Assembly: GCF_900188335.1 (NCBI RefSeq)
Contig: NZ_FZOY01000015.1
Location: forward strand, 1-46,662
DNA length: 46,662 nucleotides
Direction of reading: 5' to 3'
DNA from: Tropicimonas sediminicola
Lineage (GTDB): Bacteria; Pseudomonadota; Alphaproteobacteria; Rhodobacterales; Rhodobacteraceae
Below, piece after piece: positions 9,030 through 18,600 of the stretch; the first letter of the stretch is position 1, and the number at the start of each line of letters is the position of its first letter. Under the pieces are notes generated by a model. It worked only from the letters and a program-made list of their open reading frames with translations, was not told the DNA's origin and did not search any database. The position numbers were made by a program, and so were the translations under genes.

Positions 9030-9722
9030 TTGAAACTCGACACCAGCCTGCTGACCGGGTTGCCGCCCTTTTCCCGGCTCGACCGGGAGCAGATCCGGCA
9101 GATCCTCGACGACGCCACGTCCCGGCGATACGAGGAAGGTGCGACCATCTTCCAGGAGGGGCACGATGCGGAGCGGTTCTACTTGCTGCTCGACGGCTAC
9201 CTGCGCGTGATCCGCACGACGCCGGATGGGGAGCAGATCATCGTGCTGCACATTTCGCCCGGTCAGCTTTTCGGGATCGCGAAGGCGCTTCAACGTTCAA
9301 CCTATCCGGCGACGGCGGTGGCCGCGGCGGAATCGATTGCGCTCTCCTGGCCCATGCGGCTGTGGGAGAGCTACGTCGCGCAATACGAGGGCTTCGCGAC
9401 CGAGAGTTACAAGACGCTTGGCCAGCGGCTGGGCGAGATCCAGACGACGCTTACGGAGATGGCGACGCAGGCCGTGGAACAGCGGGTGGCGGCGGTGCTG
9501 CTGCGGATGACCAACCAGAGCGGGCAGAAGACGGAGGAGGGCATCGAGATCGGCTTTCCCGTGACCCGTCACAACATCTCGGACATGACCGGCACCACGC
9601 TTCACACGGTCTCGCGGCTTCTTTCGGCCTGGGAAAAGGACGGCATCGTGCGGTCCAGCCGCAAGCATATCGTCGTCACCGACCCGCATGCTCTGATGCT
9701 GTTGTCACGTCCGAAGGGCTAG
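9030..9722 (+). CDS. Crp/Fnr-family regulator, Dnr/NnrR type
   Basis: 230 residues: a cyclic-nucleotide-binding-type beta barrel (about 15-120), a dimer helix (about 125-155) and a helix-turn-helix (about 175-205, [20 protein letters not shown]). There is not one cysteine, so an oxygen-sensing Fe-S cluster as in FNR is impossible. Family knowledge points to the Dnr/NnrR branch, which responds to nitric oxide, probably through heme. The frame opens at TTG 9030 with only a weak GGA upstream; no ATG start is available nearby. The gene diverges from pseudoazurin across a matching binding site and faces the nos operon, its likely target. Confidence 0.85.
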   Translation: MKLDTSLLTGLPPFSRLDREQIRQILDDATSRRYEEGATIFQEGHDAERFYLLLDGYLRVIRTTPDGEQIIVLHISPGQLFGIAKALQRSTYPATAVAAAESIALSWPMRLWESYVAQYEGFATESYKTLGQRLGEIQTTLTEMATQAVEQRVAAVLLRMTNQSGQKTEEGIEIGFPVTRHNISDMTGTTLHTVSRLLSAWEKDGIVRSSRKHIVVTDPHALMLLSRPKG

Positions 9723-9931
9723 TCGCGTGGCAAGGCCCGCATGACGACAGCCCGGACTTCGGCTTCGTCGATCCCGTAGACTTCGCAGGCATCGGTCAAC
9801 GTGTGAAACGGGGCGATGGGGCATCCCGGGCAGAGCATGTTCCGATCCCAGAACAGCGGCGCCAGGTCCGGCCATTCCGCCAGAAGCACGGACAGCGGCA
9901 GGTCGGGGTCATGCGGATCCGGGCGGCTCAT
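9719..9931 (-). CDS. Small DUF1858-type protein with CxxC motif at the end of the nos operon
   Basis: 70 residues. The start at 9931 is chosen because AAGGAGG lies 5 nt upstream. The single small helical domain resembles DUF1858, with a CPGCPIAP motif in the place where family members carry CxxC. Such proteins occur near redox and nitrogen-oxide genes; their role is unknown, and a metal or redox function of the cysteines is only inferred. It lies about 50 bp beyond nosX and its stop overlaps the stop of the convergent Fnr-like regulator gene. Confidence 0.75.
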   Translation of the reverse strand: MSRPDPHDPDLPLSVLLAEWPDLAPLFWDRNMLCPGCPIAPFHTLTDACEVYGIDEAEVRAVVMRALPRD

Positions 9932-9981
9932 GGACGCCTCCTTGGGAAACGGGATGTCTGCCCTCGTCCGGAGGCACGAGG

Positions 9982-10896
9982 TCACCCCGAGGGCTGCAGG
10001 CGCACGCCGAGCGGGCCGAGCAGGGAGAGTTGCCGGTCGTCAAGGACGACTGCCGCGGTCGAGGCGGCATCCGCCACAGCCGCGCTCTCGTGGTACGCTG
10101 TGACGGGTCCGTGACGTAGTGTGCGCGTGCCCTGCGACGGGGCAAATATATGGCCTACAGCGCGAGCCGGATCGACGATTGTGCCGAACAGGTCCGACGT
10201 GGCCAACGCCCGGTTCTCGAGCCTGCACCGCTGTCCGCCGGGCAGGCGCACCGGCCATCCTCGCGCGCCCTGCTCGGAGCCGACCGCGCGGATCTCTCCG
10301 GCATTCACCAAGACATCCCGCAGCCCGGCTCGCTGGAGCAGGTCGGTGAGCCGGTCGGTGGCATAGCCCTGCGCGATCCCGTTCAGGGTCATCGCCATTC
10401 CGGGGCGTTCGAAATGGACCGATGTGCCATCGAACCGGACGCGCTCGAAGCTGACGCGGCTGCGAGCGTCGCTCAAGAGTTCCGGATCGACGCTCCGCCC
10501 GGCAGCGGCATGTTCGGCATGCAGCGCGAAGAGCGGTTGCACGGTCGGGTCGAAGGCGCCTTCGGTCGCGAAATGCACCGTGCGCGCGAGCGAGAGCAGG
10601 TGCAGGAAGTCCGGCTCGGGGCCGGGTAGGACGCCGTTACGGTTGAGGCGCACCAGGGCACTGTCCCCGCGGTAGAGCGAGAAAAGCCGGTCGATGCGGG
10701 CAAGCTCGGCTTCGACTTGGGCCAGGATCGGGGCGGCCTCCGCACCGTCCAACCCGGCAATCCGCACCTCTGCAAGCGCTCCGAGGGCCGGCCCGCGCCA
10801 GGTTGCGACCGGAGCCTTGGCGCGGACTTGTGTGGCCGTACAGGCTGCCGCGGCCACGGCGAGGAACCGTCGTCTGGAAAAGCGGGGCGCCATCAT
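9982..10896 (-). CDS. nosX: NosX, ApbE-like FMN transferase
   Basis: 304 residues. The N-terminus has a twin-arginine motif (SRRRFLA) and a hydrophobic core ending near QVRA, so it is exported folded. The ApbE fold is shown by DRLFSLYRGDSALVRLNRNG, LNGIAQGYATDRLTDLL and VNAGEIRAVG. ApbE-like proteins attach FMN covalently to a threonine of partner proteins; NosX does this for NosR. The first ATG overlaps the nosL stop as ATGA, indicating translational coupling. Confidence 0.9.
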   Translation of the reverse strand: MMAPRFSRRRFLAVAAAACTATQVRAKAPVATWRGPALGALAEVRIAGLDGAEAAPILAQVEAELARIDRLFSLYRGDSALVRLNRNGVLPGPEPDFLHLLSLARTVHFATEGAFDPTVQPLFALHAEHAAAGRSVDPELLSDARSRVSFERVRFDGTSVHFERPGMAMTLNGIAQGYATDRLTDLLQRAGLRDVLVNAGEIRAVGSEQGARGWPVRLPGGQRCRLENRALATSDLFGTIVDPARAVGHIFAPSQGTRTLRHGPVTAYHESAAVADAASTAAVVLDDRQLSLLGPLGVRLQPSG

Positions 10897-11423
10897 TGCA
10901 CCCCCGCGTGCATGCCGCTGGCAGTCATCGTGTCCATGTCCGGGTGAGCATAGGCGGCCGGGATCTCGGAAAAGGCGACGATCCGTCCGCCATTCTCGGC
11001 GGCGAAGGCCCGTGCGGCGTCTTCCTCTCCGAAGGGGATCGCCTCGGGCAGTCCCATGCCGCCAAGGCGGCTGCTCTCGATCACAAGGTGCGCCGTGCCG
11101 GCCTCCAGCCAGTTTCCGGTGCCGGGGATGGCCCAGCTCTCGGTGCGGCCCATGTCCGAGAGGTAGATCGCCGCGATCTCGCCGTCCCGTTCCGCATCGC
11201 TGACATAAGCGACCGCATCGGTGATCTGGCTGAACCAGAGCGGGGCGTCGTAGCCCTTGAGGTGAATCTGCGCCTTGGGGCCCGGGTGGTCGGCAACGAA
11301 CATCTGGCAATAGTGGCCGAGCGCCTCGTCGGTCATCTCGACGGGAGAGGGAAGCCCGGCGGTCTCCTCCTTGCAGCCGGCAAGTGCAATGGCGAGCGCA
11401 AGGGACAGTGCGAGCCGTGTCAT
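10893..11423 (-). CDS. nosL: NosL, copper-binding lipoprotein
   Basis: 176 residues with a lipoprotein signal (LAIALAGC, acylated Cys17), so it is anchored on the periplasmic side of a membrane. NosL binds copper(I) and delivers it for assembly of the CuZ site of NosZ with NosDFY. Conserved family stretches such as GHYCQMFVADHPGPKAQIHL are present. The start overlaps the nosY stop by 4 nt and the stop overlaps nosX. Confidence 0.9.
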   Translation of the reverse strand: MTRLALSLALAIALAGCKEETAGLPSPVEMTDEALGHYCQMFVADHPGPKAQIHLKGYDAPLWFSQITDAVAYVSDAERDGEIAAIYLSDMGRTESWAIPGTGNWLEAGTAHLVIESSRLGGMGLPEAIPFGEEDAARAFAAENGGRIVAFSEIPAAYAHPDMDTMTASGMHAGVQ

Positions 11424-12247
11424 GGGACGATCCTTTTCGTGCGGAAGATGCCGAGACCGACCATGGCCCCGAGCCAGAGCGCCAACGCGCCGAGCGCGGC
11501 GACCGGCGGGAAGGGCAGGGTGCGGGCCAGCCCGTCGATCCCGGCCACCGGCGCGGTGTCGAGCGAGGCGAGGTTGTAGAGGCGGAAGGCGTCGGCGGGG
11601 TTGGCGATCACCAGCCAGGGGAAAACATGCGAGGCGAAGGGGCCTTCGCCGGCAGCCATGATGCCGCCGAGCAGGGCGAGATCGTAGAGCACGACCAGCA
11701 CGAGCCATGTGCCGATGGCCAGCGCGGCGGCACGGGCGGTGCGCCCGGAGAAGGCCGACAACATGAGCCCGACGGCCACGAAGACGGCCCCGAGCGCCAC
11801 GGAGGAGCCGATCAGGCGGAGCCAGGCGGCGATCCCTTCCGGCCCCGCGCCGAAAAGCGGCAGGACTGCCAGCCCGGCGATGGAATAGGCCAGAACGATT
11901 GAAAGCCCCACCGCCGCACATTGGGCGAGGAACTTCGCGACAAAGACCTCCCACCGGCGGACCGGCGTGGCGAAGGTCAGTGCGAGCGCGCCGCGCTCGA
12001 TCTCGCCCGCAAAGGAATCGTAGGACATCAGCAACGCGATCAAGGGGATCAGGTAGACCGAAAGCGTCGCGAGGCTGGCAGAGGTGAGGCTGAGCACGTC
12101 GGCATCCAGCGCCGCACCCTGGCCCGCTGCGAAAAAGGCGAGCGCGAGGGCGAAGAGCGCCAGGACAACGGTCGCCAGCGCGACCCAGAGGTTGCGGCGG
12201 GCGAGGCGCAATTCCTGCGTGAACACGGTGCCGATACGGGTACTCAT
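11420..12247 (-). CDS. nosY: NosY, ABC transporter permease of the NosDFY complex
   Basis: 275 residues with about six membrane helices and no large soluble domain. An ABC-2 type layout is visible, including SYDSFAGEIERGALALTFA, typical of NosY. It pairs with the NosF ATPase and periplasmic NosD to mature the NosZ copper centre. The start overlaps the nosF stop and the stop overlaps the nosL start, both as ATGA. Confidence 0.92.
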   Translation of the reverse strand: MSTRIGTVFTQELRLARRNLWVALATVVLALFALALAFFAAGQGAALDADVLSLTSASLATLSVYLIPLIALLMSYDSFAGEIERGALALTFATPVRRWEVFVAKFLAQCAAVGLSIVLAYSIAGLAVLPLFGAGPEGIAAWLRLIGSSVALGAVFVAVGLMLSAFSGRTARAAALAIGTWLVLVVLYDLALLGGIMAAGEGPFASHVFPWLVIANPADAFRLYNLASLDTAPVAGIDGLARTLPFPPVAALGALALWLGAMVGLGIFRTKRIVP

Positions 12248-13155
12248 GCGCTGGCCTCCTCGTCGGGCTGGTTGGAGTGGTGGCGATAGATGTCGTCGAG
12301 CCCGGGGACGGCCACGTCGATATCCTGAAGGACGTTGCTGCGGGTGCCGATGCGGGCCAGCAGGGCCAGCTTTGCGTCGGCGGCGCAGTCGATCTCCAGC
12401 CGGCAGCCGTTGATCCGCCTGCCGCCGAACTCGGTCTGCAGTTGGTCCGCCTCGCCGGGGCGGGCGGTCACGCGGATCGTCGTCGGCAATGCAGCCTGGC
12501 GGGCTAGGTCCTCCAGCGTGCCGACGGCCCTGAGCGCGCCACGCGCGAGGATGGCCACGCGGTCGGTGCGGGTCTGGATCTCTTCCAGCCCGTGTGACGA
12601 CAGCAGGACCGCCGAGCCCCGCGCAGCCGCCTCGGCGATCACCGCGTAAAACTCGTGCCGGGACACCGGGTCGAGCCCGCTCGTCGGTTCGTCCAGCAAT
12701 AGCAGGCGCGGCGCGCCGATCAGGGCCTGGGCAAGCCCCAGCCGTTGCCGCATCCCCTTGGAATAGGTGCCCACGGCGCGGTCGGCGGCGTCGCTCAGAC
12801 CGACGCGCTCCAGCAGATCGGCGATGCCGGTCTTCGGTGCGCTTCGGAGGCCGGAGAAATAGGTAAGCACCTCGCGGCCCGTCAGGCTGCGCGGGAAGGC
12901 CACCACTTCGGGCAGGTAGTTGATCGCGATCCGAGCAGCGTCGGTCCCCGGCGCGTGGCCCGCGATCGCGATAGAGCCGGCCTCGGGTGCGAGGAACCCG
13001 AGCACCGCCTTGAAGAGCGTGGATTTCCCGGCCCCGTTATGGCCGAGCAGGGCGAGGGTTTCGCCGGCCTGCACCTGCAGGGAGACCCCGTCGAGCGCCC
13101 GCAACCGGCCAAAGGACAGAGAGAGATCCCGGATGTCGAGTATGGTGTCGGTCAC
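12244..13155 (-). CDS. nosF: NosF, ABC transporter ATPase
   Basis: 303 residues. The Walker A motif is GHNGAGKST, the signature YSKGMRQRL, Walker B LLLLDEPTSGLDP and the switch His in SSH. It is the cytoplasmic motor of NosDFY. The C-terminal part (after about residue 220) resembles the regulatory extension of ABC-2 exporter ATPases. It is coupled by 4-nt overlaps to nosD upstream and nosY downstream. Confidence 0.93.
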   Translation of the reverse strand: MTDTILDIRDLSLSFGRLRALDGVSLQVQAGETLALLGHNGAGKSTLFKAVLGFLAPEAGSIAIAGHAPGTDAARIAINYLPEVVAFPRSLTGREVLTYFSGLRSAPKTGIADLLERVGLSDAADRAVGTYSKGMRQRLGLAQALIGAPRLLLLDEPTSGLDPVSRHEFYAVIAEAAARGSAVLLSSHGLEEIQTRTDRVAILARGALRAVGTLEDLARQAALPTTIRVTARPGEADQLQTEFGGRRINGCRLEIDCAADAKLALLARIGTRSNVLQDIDVAVPGLDDIYRHHSNQPDEEASA

Positions 13156-14408
13156 GGTCTTGCCTCCTGTGCCGGAACGCCCGCGCCGACCGGTGAGACG
13201 AGCGGATGACTGTCGATCACGCCGCCGGGCAGAAGCCCGGGAAAGCGGGACTGTGACCAGCGGATGAGTTGCATGGCGGGTGCGCCCATCAGCAGCTTGG
13301 CGGCCGGTTGCGACCAGACCAGACGATCGATGCTGTCATTGGGCCGGTAGGGGCTGTCGGCCAGCCCGTCGCCGTTCACGTCGAATGCGACATGGTCGGA
13401 CCAGTAATTGCCGCGTGCCCCGTCCGACCATTCAAGCCAGCGGGTGCCGACGTATTTCACCTGTGTCCGGCTGCCGACAAAGGCGTTCCGGGTCAGTACG
13501 TTGCCCTGGCTCCCAGCTGTGAAGTGTACGCCGATGCCGCAGCCCTCGAAGCGATTGGCCTCGAAAAGGTTGTGGTTGGAATTGTAGATAAACAGGCACT
13601 TCTCGCCGCCGTCCCGCACCTCATTGTGGCGCAGGTCGGCCTTGTTGGCGAAGTTCATGAAGAAGCCATGGTTGGCGTCGCCCTCGGAGAGGTTCCGTTC
13701 GACCGTCAGCCGGGTGGAGTACATGAAGGCGAAGCCCATGTCGTTGCCGCGGCTGATGTTGTCGGTCACCTCGATCCGGTTGGCGTACATCGAGTGGAAA
13801 GCGAAGCGCAGCTCGCTGAACCGGTTGCGGCGATAGACAGCCTCGTTGGAGGTGGTGATGAACACCCCGTCACGGCCCTTGGAGATGACGTTGTCTTCGA
13901 CCGTCAGGCCCGGCGCGTTCCAGACGTAGATGCCGGGGCCACGCTCGGCGACGCGCAGGTCGTTGCGGCCATCAATGCGGTTGCCGCGGATGGTGACGCC
14001 CTTTGCGCCGTGCACGTCGATGCCGATGAGGTTTCCCTCGAGCGAGACATCCTCGATCATCGCGCGGTCCGCGCCCTTGAGCAGGCGGATGCCGCTGTCG
14101 AGGTCGCTCAGTTTCGCCCCGGCGCCCGTGATGGTGAGGCCGGAGATCGTGACGTCAGGAGCAGTGACGGTCACGACCGAACCCTCGCCCGGACCTTCGA
14201 TCCGGGCAAGGAGCCCCGTGAGTGTGACCGGGGTGTCGATGGTGACCGGCCCGGCGTAGCGACCCTCGGAGAGGGCCAGCACGTCGCCGGGCCGGGCGTT
14301 GGAGATGGCCCGTGTCAGCGCCTCCGGCCCGGGATGCACGTCGATCCTCTCCGCCGGGCAGGCCAGCGGGATCGTCGACAGGAGCAAGGCAAGAACCGGA
14401 AGGCGCAT
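13152..14408 (-). CDS. nosD: NosD, periplasmic beta-helix copper-maturation protein
   Basis: 418 residues. The start at 14408 is chosen because a signal peptide follows at once (MRLPVLALLLSTIPLACPAE). The rest is a right-handed beta helix of the CASH type, with repeated N/D-rich turns such as GIDVHGAKGVTIRGNRIDG and EVTDNISRGNDMGFAF. NosD works with NosF and NosY, and receives copper from NosL, to build the CuZ cluster of NosZ. The gap to the nosZ stop is about 14 bp. Confidence 0.93.
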   Translation of the reverse strand: MRLPVLALLLSTIPLACPAERIDVHPGPEALTRAISNARPGDVLALSEGRYAGPVTIDTPVTLTGLLARIEGPGEGSVVTVTAPDVTISGLTITGAGAKLSDLDSGIRLLKGADRAMIEDVSLEGNLIGIDVHGAKGVTIRGNRIDGRNDLRVAERGPGIYVWNAPGLTVEDNVISKGRDGVFITTSNEAVYRRNRFSELRFAFHSMYANRIEVTDNISRGNDMGFAFMYSTRLTVERNLSEGDANHGFFMNFANKADLRHNEVRDGGEKCLFIYNSNHNLFEANRFEGCGIGVHFTAGSQGNVLTRNAFVGSRTQVKYVGTRWLEWSDGARGNYWSDHVAFDVNGDGLADSPYRPNDSIDRLVWSQPAAKLLMGAPAMQLIRWSQSRFPGLLPGGVIDSHPLVSPVGAGVPAQEARP

Positions 14409-14422
14409 CGTCGGGTCCTCCC

Positions 14423-16315
14423 TTATGCGACCGGCTTGACCAGCATCCGGCCGCGCATCTCCATGTGGAGCGCGTGGCAGAACCACTGGCAGTAGTACCA
14501 ATGCACGCCCGGACGGTCGGCGGTGAAGGTGATCGAGGCGGTGGCCTGCGGGCCGACCTCCATCGCGACGCCGTGGTTGCCGAGGGTGAAGCCGTGGGTG
14601 AGGTCGTCGACGTCGTCCATGTTGGTGACGTAGATCGTGACCTCGTCGCCCTGGGTGACCTCGAACTGCTCGAGGCTGAAGGCGGGCGCCACGGAGTGCA
14701 TGTAGACCCGGACCTTGTTACCGTCACGGATCACGTCGGCGCCCCAGTCGAGGTCCACGCCGTCCTTCTCGGCCTGGATGCGGGCCTCCTCCCAGAGCGG
14801 GTCGCCCCGATCATAGACCGATGCCGGGTTCACCTTGTCGGCGCGCACGAGGATGCAGTCGTGCGGCTCGGCGAAGGTCGGGCCATCGTGCACGAGCGCC
14901 ATGCGCTCGCCGGAGATGTCGATCACCTGGTCGTTCTCGGGCTTCAGCGGGCCCACGTTCAGGAACCGGTCCTTCGAGAACTTGTTGAGCGAGATGAGAA
15001 ACTTGCCGTCGGCTTCCAGCGTCTCGCCCATGGTGGTGTGGTTGTGACCGGGCTGGTAGTGCACGTCGATCTTTTCGACGATCGGGTCCACGTCCTCGCC
15101 ATTGAAGGCTCGCACGGCGTCTTCGAGGCTCCACTTCACCATCTGGCTGTCGAGGAAGAGCGTGGTAAAGGCGTTGCCCTTGCCGTCAAAAGCGGTGTGG
15201 AGCGGGCCGAGGCCCAGTTGCGGTTCGGCTACGACGGCGGAGCGGGGCTCGGCGCCGGCAAAAACCTCCGGCAGCTTCGTCACGTCGACGACGGTGACCG
15301 TGGGTGAGAGCTTGCCGTTGATGCACAGGTGCCGCTTGTCGGGCGCCATGTTGCAGCCGTGCGGCGAGTTGGAGACGGGGATGTATTGCGTGTACTTGCC
15401 CGCCTTCCGGCCATCGAGCACCTTGACGCCGTTGTATTCCTTGTAGTCGCCTGCAGCGACGCCGGCCTCGATTGCCTTGATGTCGAAGACGACGACCCAG
15501 TCCTGCTCGTTGGCGGTCATGTCGGCGAGGGTGACGCCGTTTTCCGAGTTGTAGCAGGTCGAGAAGGCGTAGAGCCCGTCGTAGTCGGCGTCGCAATTGT
15601 CGAGGTTGCCGTCCACGATCACCTGCCAGGCAATCTCCATCGTGTTGCCGTCGATAGCGGTGAAGATCGAGACGTACTTGCTCGGATCGTCCAGCACCAC
15701 GCCGTCGTTGGGCAGCGGCACCCGGTGCTCGCCGTTGGCGAAGACGTAGCCGGTGCGCGGATATTTCTGCGGTCGCAGGCCGTGGATGTCCGACGTGTTG
15801 GGGATCTCGATGATCTTGTCGGTCTTCATGATGTCGCAGCGAATGCGTGCGACACGGGTGTTGGCCTTGTCGTTGGCGAACAGGTAGCGCCCGTCATATG
15901 TGCCATCGGTGAAGGACATGTGCGGGTGGTGCAAGTCGCCATTGTCGTAGGTGAGCTTGCCGCTCTTGGCGAGGAAGTCCTTCGTTTCGGGCATCAGGCC
16001 CTCGGTGAGGATCTTGAGGCTTTCCCGCGTCGAGCCCCATCCGGTGGCGGAGCAGCGGTTGAAAACGGGGATGCGCATCAGCTCCCGCATTGAGGGGACG
16101 CCGATGATGCGCACCTCGCCCGATTGGCCGGACGACCAGAAGCCGTAGTAGCTGTCGAGTTCGCCCGGTGCGACCTCGACGGAGCCTGCGGCGGCTGCCG
16201 CGCGCGGAGCGCCGACAAGGCCGAGGCTGCCGCCGGTGATCGAGGCCAGCGCCGCGACGCCCGCCGATCCCTTGAAAAGTCCCCGGCGCGTCATGCCGTT
16301 CTGCGTGTCACTCAT
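14423..16315 (-). CDS. nosZ: NosZ, nitrous oxide reductase (clade I, Tat-exported)
   Basis: 630 residues. It reduces N2O to N2 in the periplasm. The Tat signal is MTRRGLFKG followed by an Ala-rich core, the mark of clade I. CuZ histidines are seen in [37 protein letters not shown] and EPHDC. The C-terminal cupredoxin domain carries the CuA ligands Cys609, Cys613, His617 and Met620 in [14 protein letters not shown]. The start at 16315 gives a normal Tat peptide; nosR ends 15 bp upstream. All known catalytic ligands appear intact, so the enzyme should work. Confidence 0.97.
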   Translation of the reverse strand: MSDTQNGMTRRGLFKGSAGVAALASITGGSLGLVGAPRAAAAAGSVEVAPGELDSYYGFWSSGQSGEVRIIGVPSMRELMRIPVFNRCSATGWGSTRESLKILTEGLMPETKDFLAKSGKLTYDNGDLHHPHMSFTDGTYDGRYLFANDKANTRVARIRCDIMKTDKIIEIPNTSDIHGLRPQKYPRTGYVFANGEHRVPLPNDGVVLDDPSKYVSIFTAIDGNTMEIAWQVIVDGNLDNCDADYDGLYAFSTCYNSENGVTLADMTANEQDWVVVFDIKAIEAGVAAGDYKEYNGVKVLDGRKAGKYTQYIPVSNSPHGCNMAPDKRHLCINGKLSPTVTVVDVTKLPEVFAGAEPRSAVVAEPQLGLGPLHTAFDGKGNAFTTLFLDSQMVKWSLEDAVRAFNGEDVDPIVEKIDVHYQPGHNHTTMGETLEADGKFLISLNKFSKDRFLNVGPLKPENDQVIDISGERMALVHDGPTFAEPHDCILVRADKVNPASVYDRGDPLWEEARIQAEKDGVDLDWGADVIRDGNKVRVYMHSVAPAFSLEQFEVTQGDEVTIYVTNMDDVDDLTHGFTLGNHGVAMEVGPQATASITFTADRPGVHWYYCQWFCHALHMEMRGRMLVKPVA

Positions 16316-16329
16316 TGGATTTCCCTCCG

Positions 16330-18510
16330 TCATTTGACTCTTGCAAGCTGGTTGGGGTGGCCGAGGTTCGGCCGTTCGCCATGGGCCGCCAGAGAGGCCG
16401 CCGATTCCGCGATCTTTGCGCGCCGCCTGTCGGACTTGATGACGACCGGGCAGCGGGTGTGGTCCTGGTAGAGCACCTGGCAGTTCAGGCAGGAGATGCA
16501 TTCGTTGGGGTTGATCTCGCCGGTCGGATGGATGGCCTTCACGGGGCAATCGGTGGCGCAGATCTGGCAAGGGCTGCCGCATTCCTTGTAGCGCTTGAGC
16601 CATTGGAACATGTGCAGCCGGGCCGGGATGGCGAGGCCGCCGCCCAGCGGGCAGACATAGCGGCAGTAGAAGCGCTCGATGAACAGCCCCGGCGCAAGGC
16701 AGGCCAAGGCGATCAGCACGTAGGGCAGGGGGCGCGCGAACTTCAGGATGATGGCCGTCTTGAACGGCTCCACCTCCGCAAGGCGCTCCGCCAGCTCGAG
16801 CGAGTAGAGCGAGGCTCCGAACAGCCCGAGGAACAGCATGTATTTCAGCGCCCAGAGCCGCTCATGCAGACCCCACGGCAGAGTGACCTGCGGCACGCCA
16901 AGGCGGCGGGCGATCTTGTTTGACAGCTCCTGCAGCGCCCCGAACGGGCAGAGCCAGCCGCAATAGGCGCCGCGCGCCCAAAACAGCAGCGCCGCGGCCA
17001 CGGCGAACCACAGGATGAAGATCAGTGGATCCATCAGGAAGGTCTGCCACTGGAAGTCGCTGAAGAGCGCATTGGCCACGGCCATCACGTTGACCACCGA
17101 GAGCTGCGCATTGGCGATCCAGCCGACGAAGACCAGCGTGAAGGCGAGATAGGCGTTGCGCAGTGCCGTGAAGACACGGGCGTTCCGAGTAGCGTAGGAC
17201 TGGAAGAAGAAGATGCCGGTCAGCAGGGCGAGGGCGGCCGCCAGAACCACGACCTGCGTGCGCTTGGTCTGCCAGATCCGCTGCCAGAGGGCGTCGCGGG
17301 CCTGTGCGTCGGTTGTATCTGCAACCGGGGCGGACGCGGGCGTCGGCGCGATGGTGCGCGTGTAGGGTTCCGGAAGCTCGTATCCGAGGTCGTAGGTCAG
17401 GAAGACTTTCTCGATGGGACCGACGGCGCGGCTTACGAGGAACTGCAGCCGGTAGGGCGCGGCGGGGTCGAAACCGGTATCGGCCGGGATGATGAACAGA
17501 TCCATCTCCGGGAACTCGGGCGCCCCGGCGGCGGCGAGATGCACGACGCGGCTCTGCTCGCGGTCGCGGAACCGGTGCGAGATCTCGCCCTGGATCATCT
17601 GGAAACGGTCGAAAATGCCGCCGCGCACGTAGCCCGACCCCTTGAAGGACCATCGGCCGGCGCCGAACACCGCAATCGCCTCGTCCCCCGGCTGCAACCG
17701 CTCTGCGAGGTTTGCGTAGGCGGCGTCGCCGAGCAGAGAGCGGCCGATCGCGGGCTGGCTGACCAGCGCCGTCCAGACGTCCACCTGGGCGTCGTCGTCG
17801 GGGCCCGGCTCAGCGTGTTTACCGGTGCGCGGATCGCCGAGCGCCGCGAAATCAGCATTGATCGTCGCGACATCCAGGCTCAGGCGCCGCAAGGCCCCAT
17901 TGCCGGCCAGCGTCTCCCAGTCCGCGACCTCACCGGCGTCGTGGTCGATGGTGCGTGTGGGCCCGGCCGGGACCTCGGCCGCAAACCCCTTGAGGCCGAG
18001 CGCCCGCGCGACCTTGATCCCGGCCCGCAGGATGGAATCGTCGATGACCATGATGGTGACGGTCGCGCCAGAAACGATCTCCAGATCTCCGGCATCCCGC
18101 GCGCCCGACGCGCCCCGCAGGTCGAAACCGGCATAATGGTCGATCACCGCGCGGATCTCGCTCTCCGGGATGCCGACCAGTACGATCGGTTCGGAATGCT
18201 TGACCAGTTTCGCGCCGGTCAGCCGTGCATCAGGAGATAGGCCGGCGACGATGTGGATCGGCTTGCCGGAGTAGCCGGTCGTGGGCACGAAGTCCGATGT
18301 CAGAAATACCCAGCCGACGGTCTCCGCACCGGCAAGCGCTGGCACGATGCCGTTCTCGTCCGGTGTGCCTAAGGCTGTTGCCCCTGGCACCAGCTCTGCC
18401 GGTGTCACGTCGTCGAGAAAGCTGGAGATCAGGACGTCCGCATTCACCGGTGCGGCAAGGCACAGAAGAACAAGTAGTGTCCTCGCCACAATGGTGATTG
18501 CATGGGCCAT
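16330..18510 (-). CDS. nosR: NosR, flavin and Fe-S membrane protein feeding electrons to NosZ
   Basis: 726 residues. A signal/anchor helix is followed by a periplasmic FMN-binding domain with the flavinylation motif SGATVT near residue 150, then a set of membrane helices with [12 protein letters not shown] and [10 protein letters not shown], and a cytoplasmic C-terminus with two 4Fe-4S motifs ([13 protein letters not shown] and [18 protein letters not shown]). NosR passes electrons towards NosZ and is needed for nosZ expression or activity. The ATG at 18510 starts the signal helix; upstream in-frame codons are rejected. A perfect NNR box centred at about 18590 lies about 80 bp upstream, and nosR heads the operon. 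Confidence 0.95.
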   Translation of the reverse strand: MAHAITIVARTLLVLLCLAAPVNADVLISSFLDDVTPAELVPGATALGTPDENGIVPALAGAETVGWVFLTSDFVPTTGYSGKPIHIVAGLSPDARLTGAKLVKHSEPIVLVGIPESEIRAVIDHYAGFDLRGASGARDAGDLEIVSGATVTIMVIDDSILRAGIKVARALGLKGFAAEVPAGPTRTIDHDAGEVADWETLAGNGALRRLSLDVATINADFAALGDPRTGKHAEPGPDDDAQVDVWTALVSQPAIGRSLLGDAAYANLAERLQPGDEAIAVFGAGRWSFKGSGYVRGGIFDRFQMIQGEISHRFRDREQSRVVHLAAAGAPEFPEMDLFIIPADTGFDPAAPYRLQFLVSRAVGPIEKVFLTYDLGYELPEPYTRTIAPTPASAPVADTTDAQARDALWQRIWQTKRTQVVVLAAALALLTGIFFFQSYATRNARVFTALRNAYLAFTLVFVGWIANAQLSVVNVMAVANALFSDFQWQTFLMDPLIFILWFAVAAALLFWARGAYCGWLCPFGALQELSNKIARRLGVPQVTLPWGLHERLWALKYMLFLGLFGASLYSLELAERLAEVEPFKTAIILKFARPLPYVLIALACLAPGLFIERFYCRYVCPLGGGLAIPARLHMFQWLKRYKECGSPCQICATDCPVKAIHPTGEINPNECISCLNCQVLYQDHTRCPVVIKSDRRRAKIAESAASLAAHGERPNLGHPNQLARVK

Positions 18511-18578
18511 CTCCACGCTCCCTTTCCCGCGCCCGCTTGGGGCTCTGGAACGTGTGACTAGCGATCTTGGAGCGGCGG

Positions 18579-18600
18579 AAGTTTGCGCTTGCGCAAACTT
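18579..18600. promoter_or_regulatory. NNR/FNR-type box of the nos operon
   Basis: A 22-bp palindrome with 10-bp perfect arms around a central TT, containing TTTGCG-CTTG-CGCAAA. This is the class recognised by NnrR/Dnr-type regulators. It stands about 80 bp before the nosR start, almost the same distance as the related site before pseudoazurin. The Fnr-like protein at 9030 is the obvious candidate to bind it. Confidence 0.82.
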
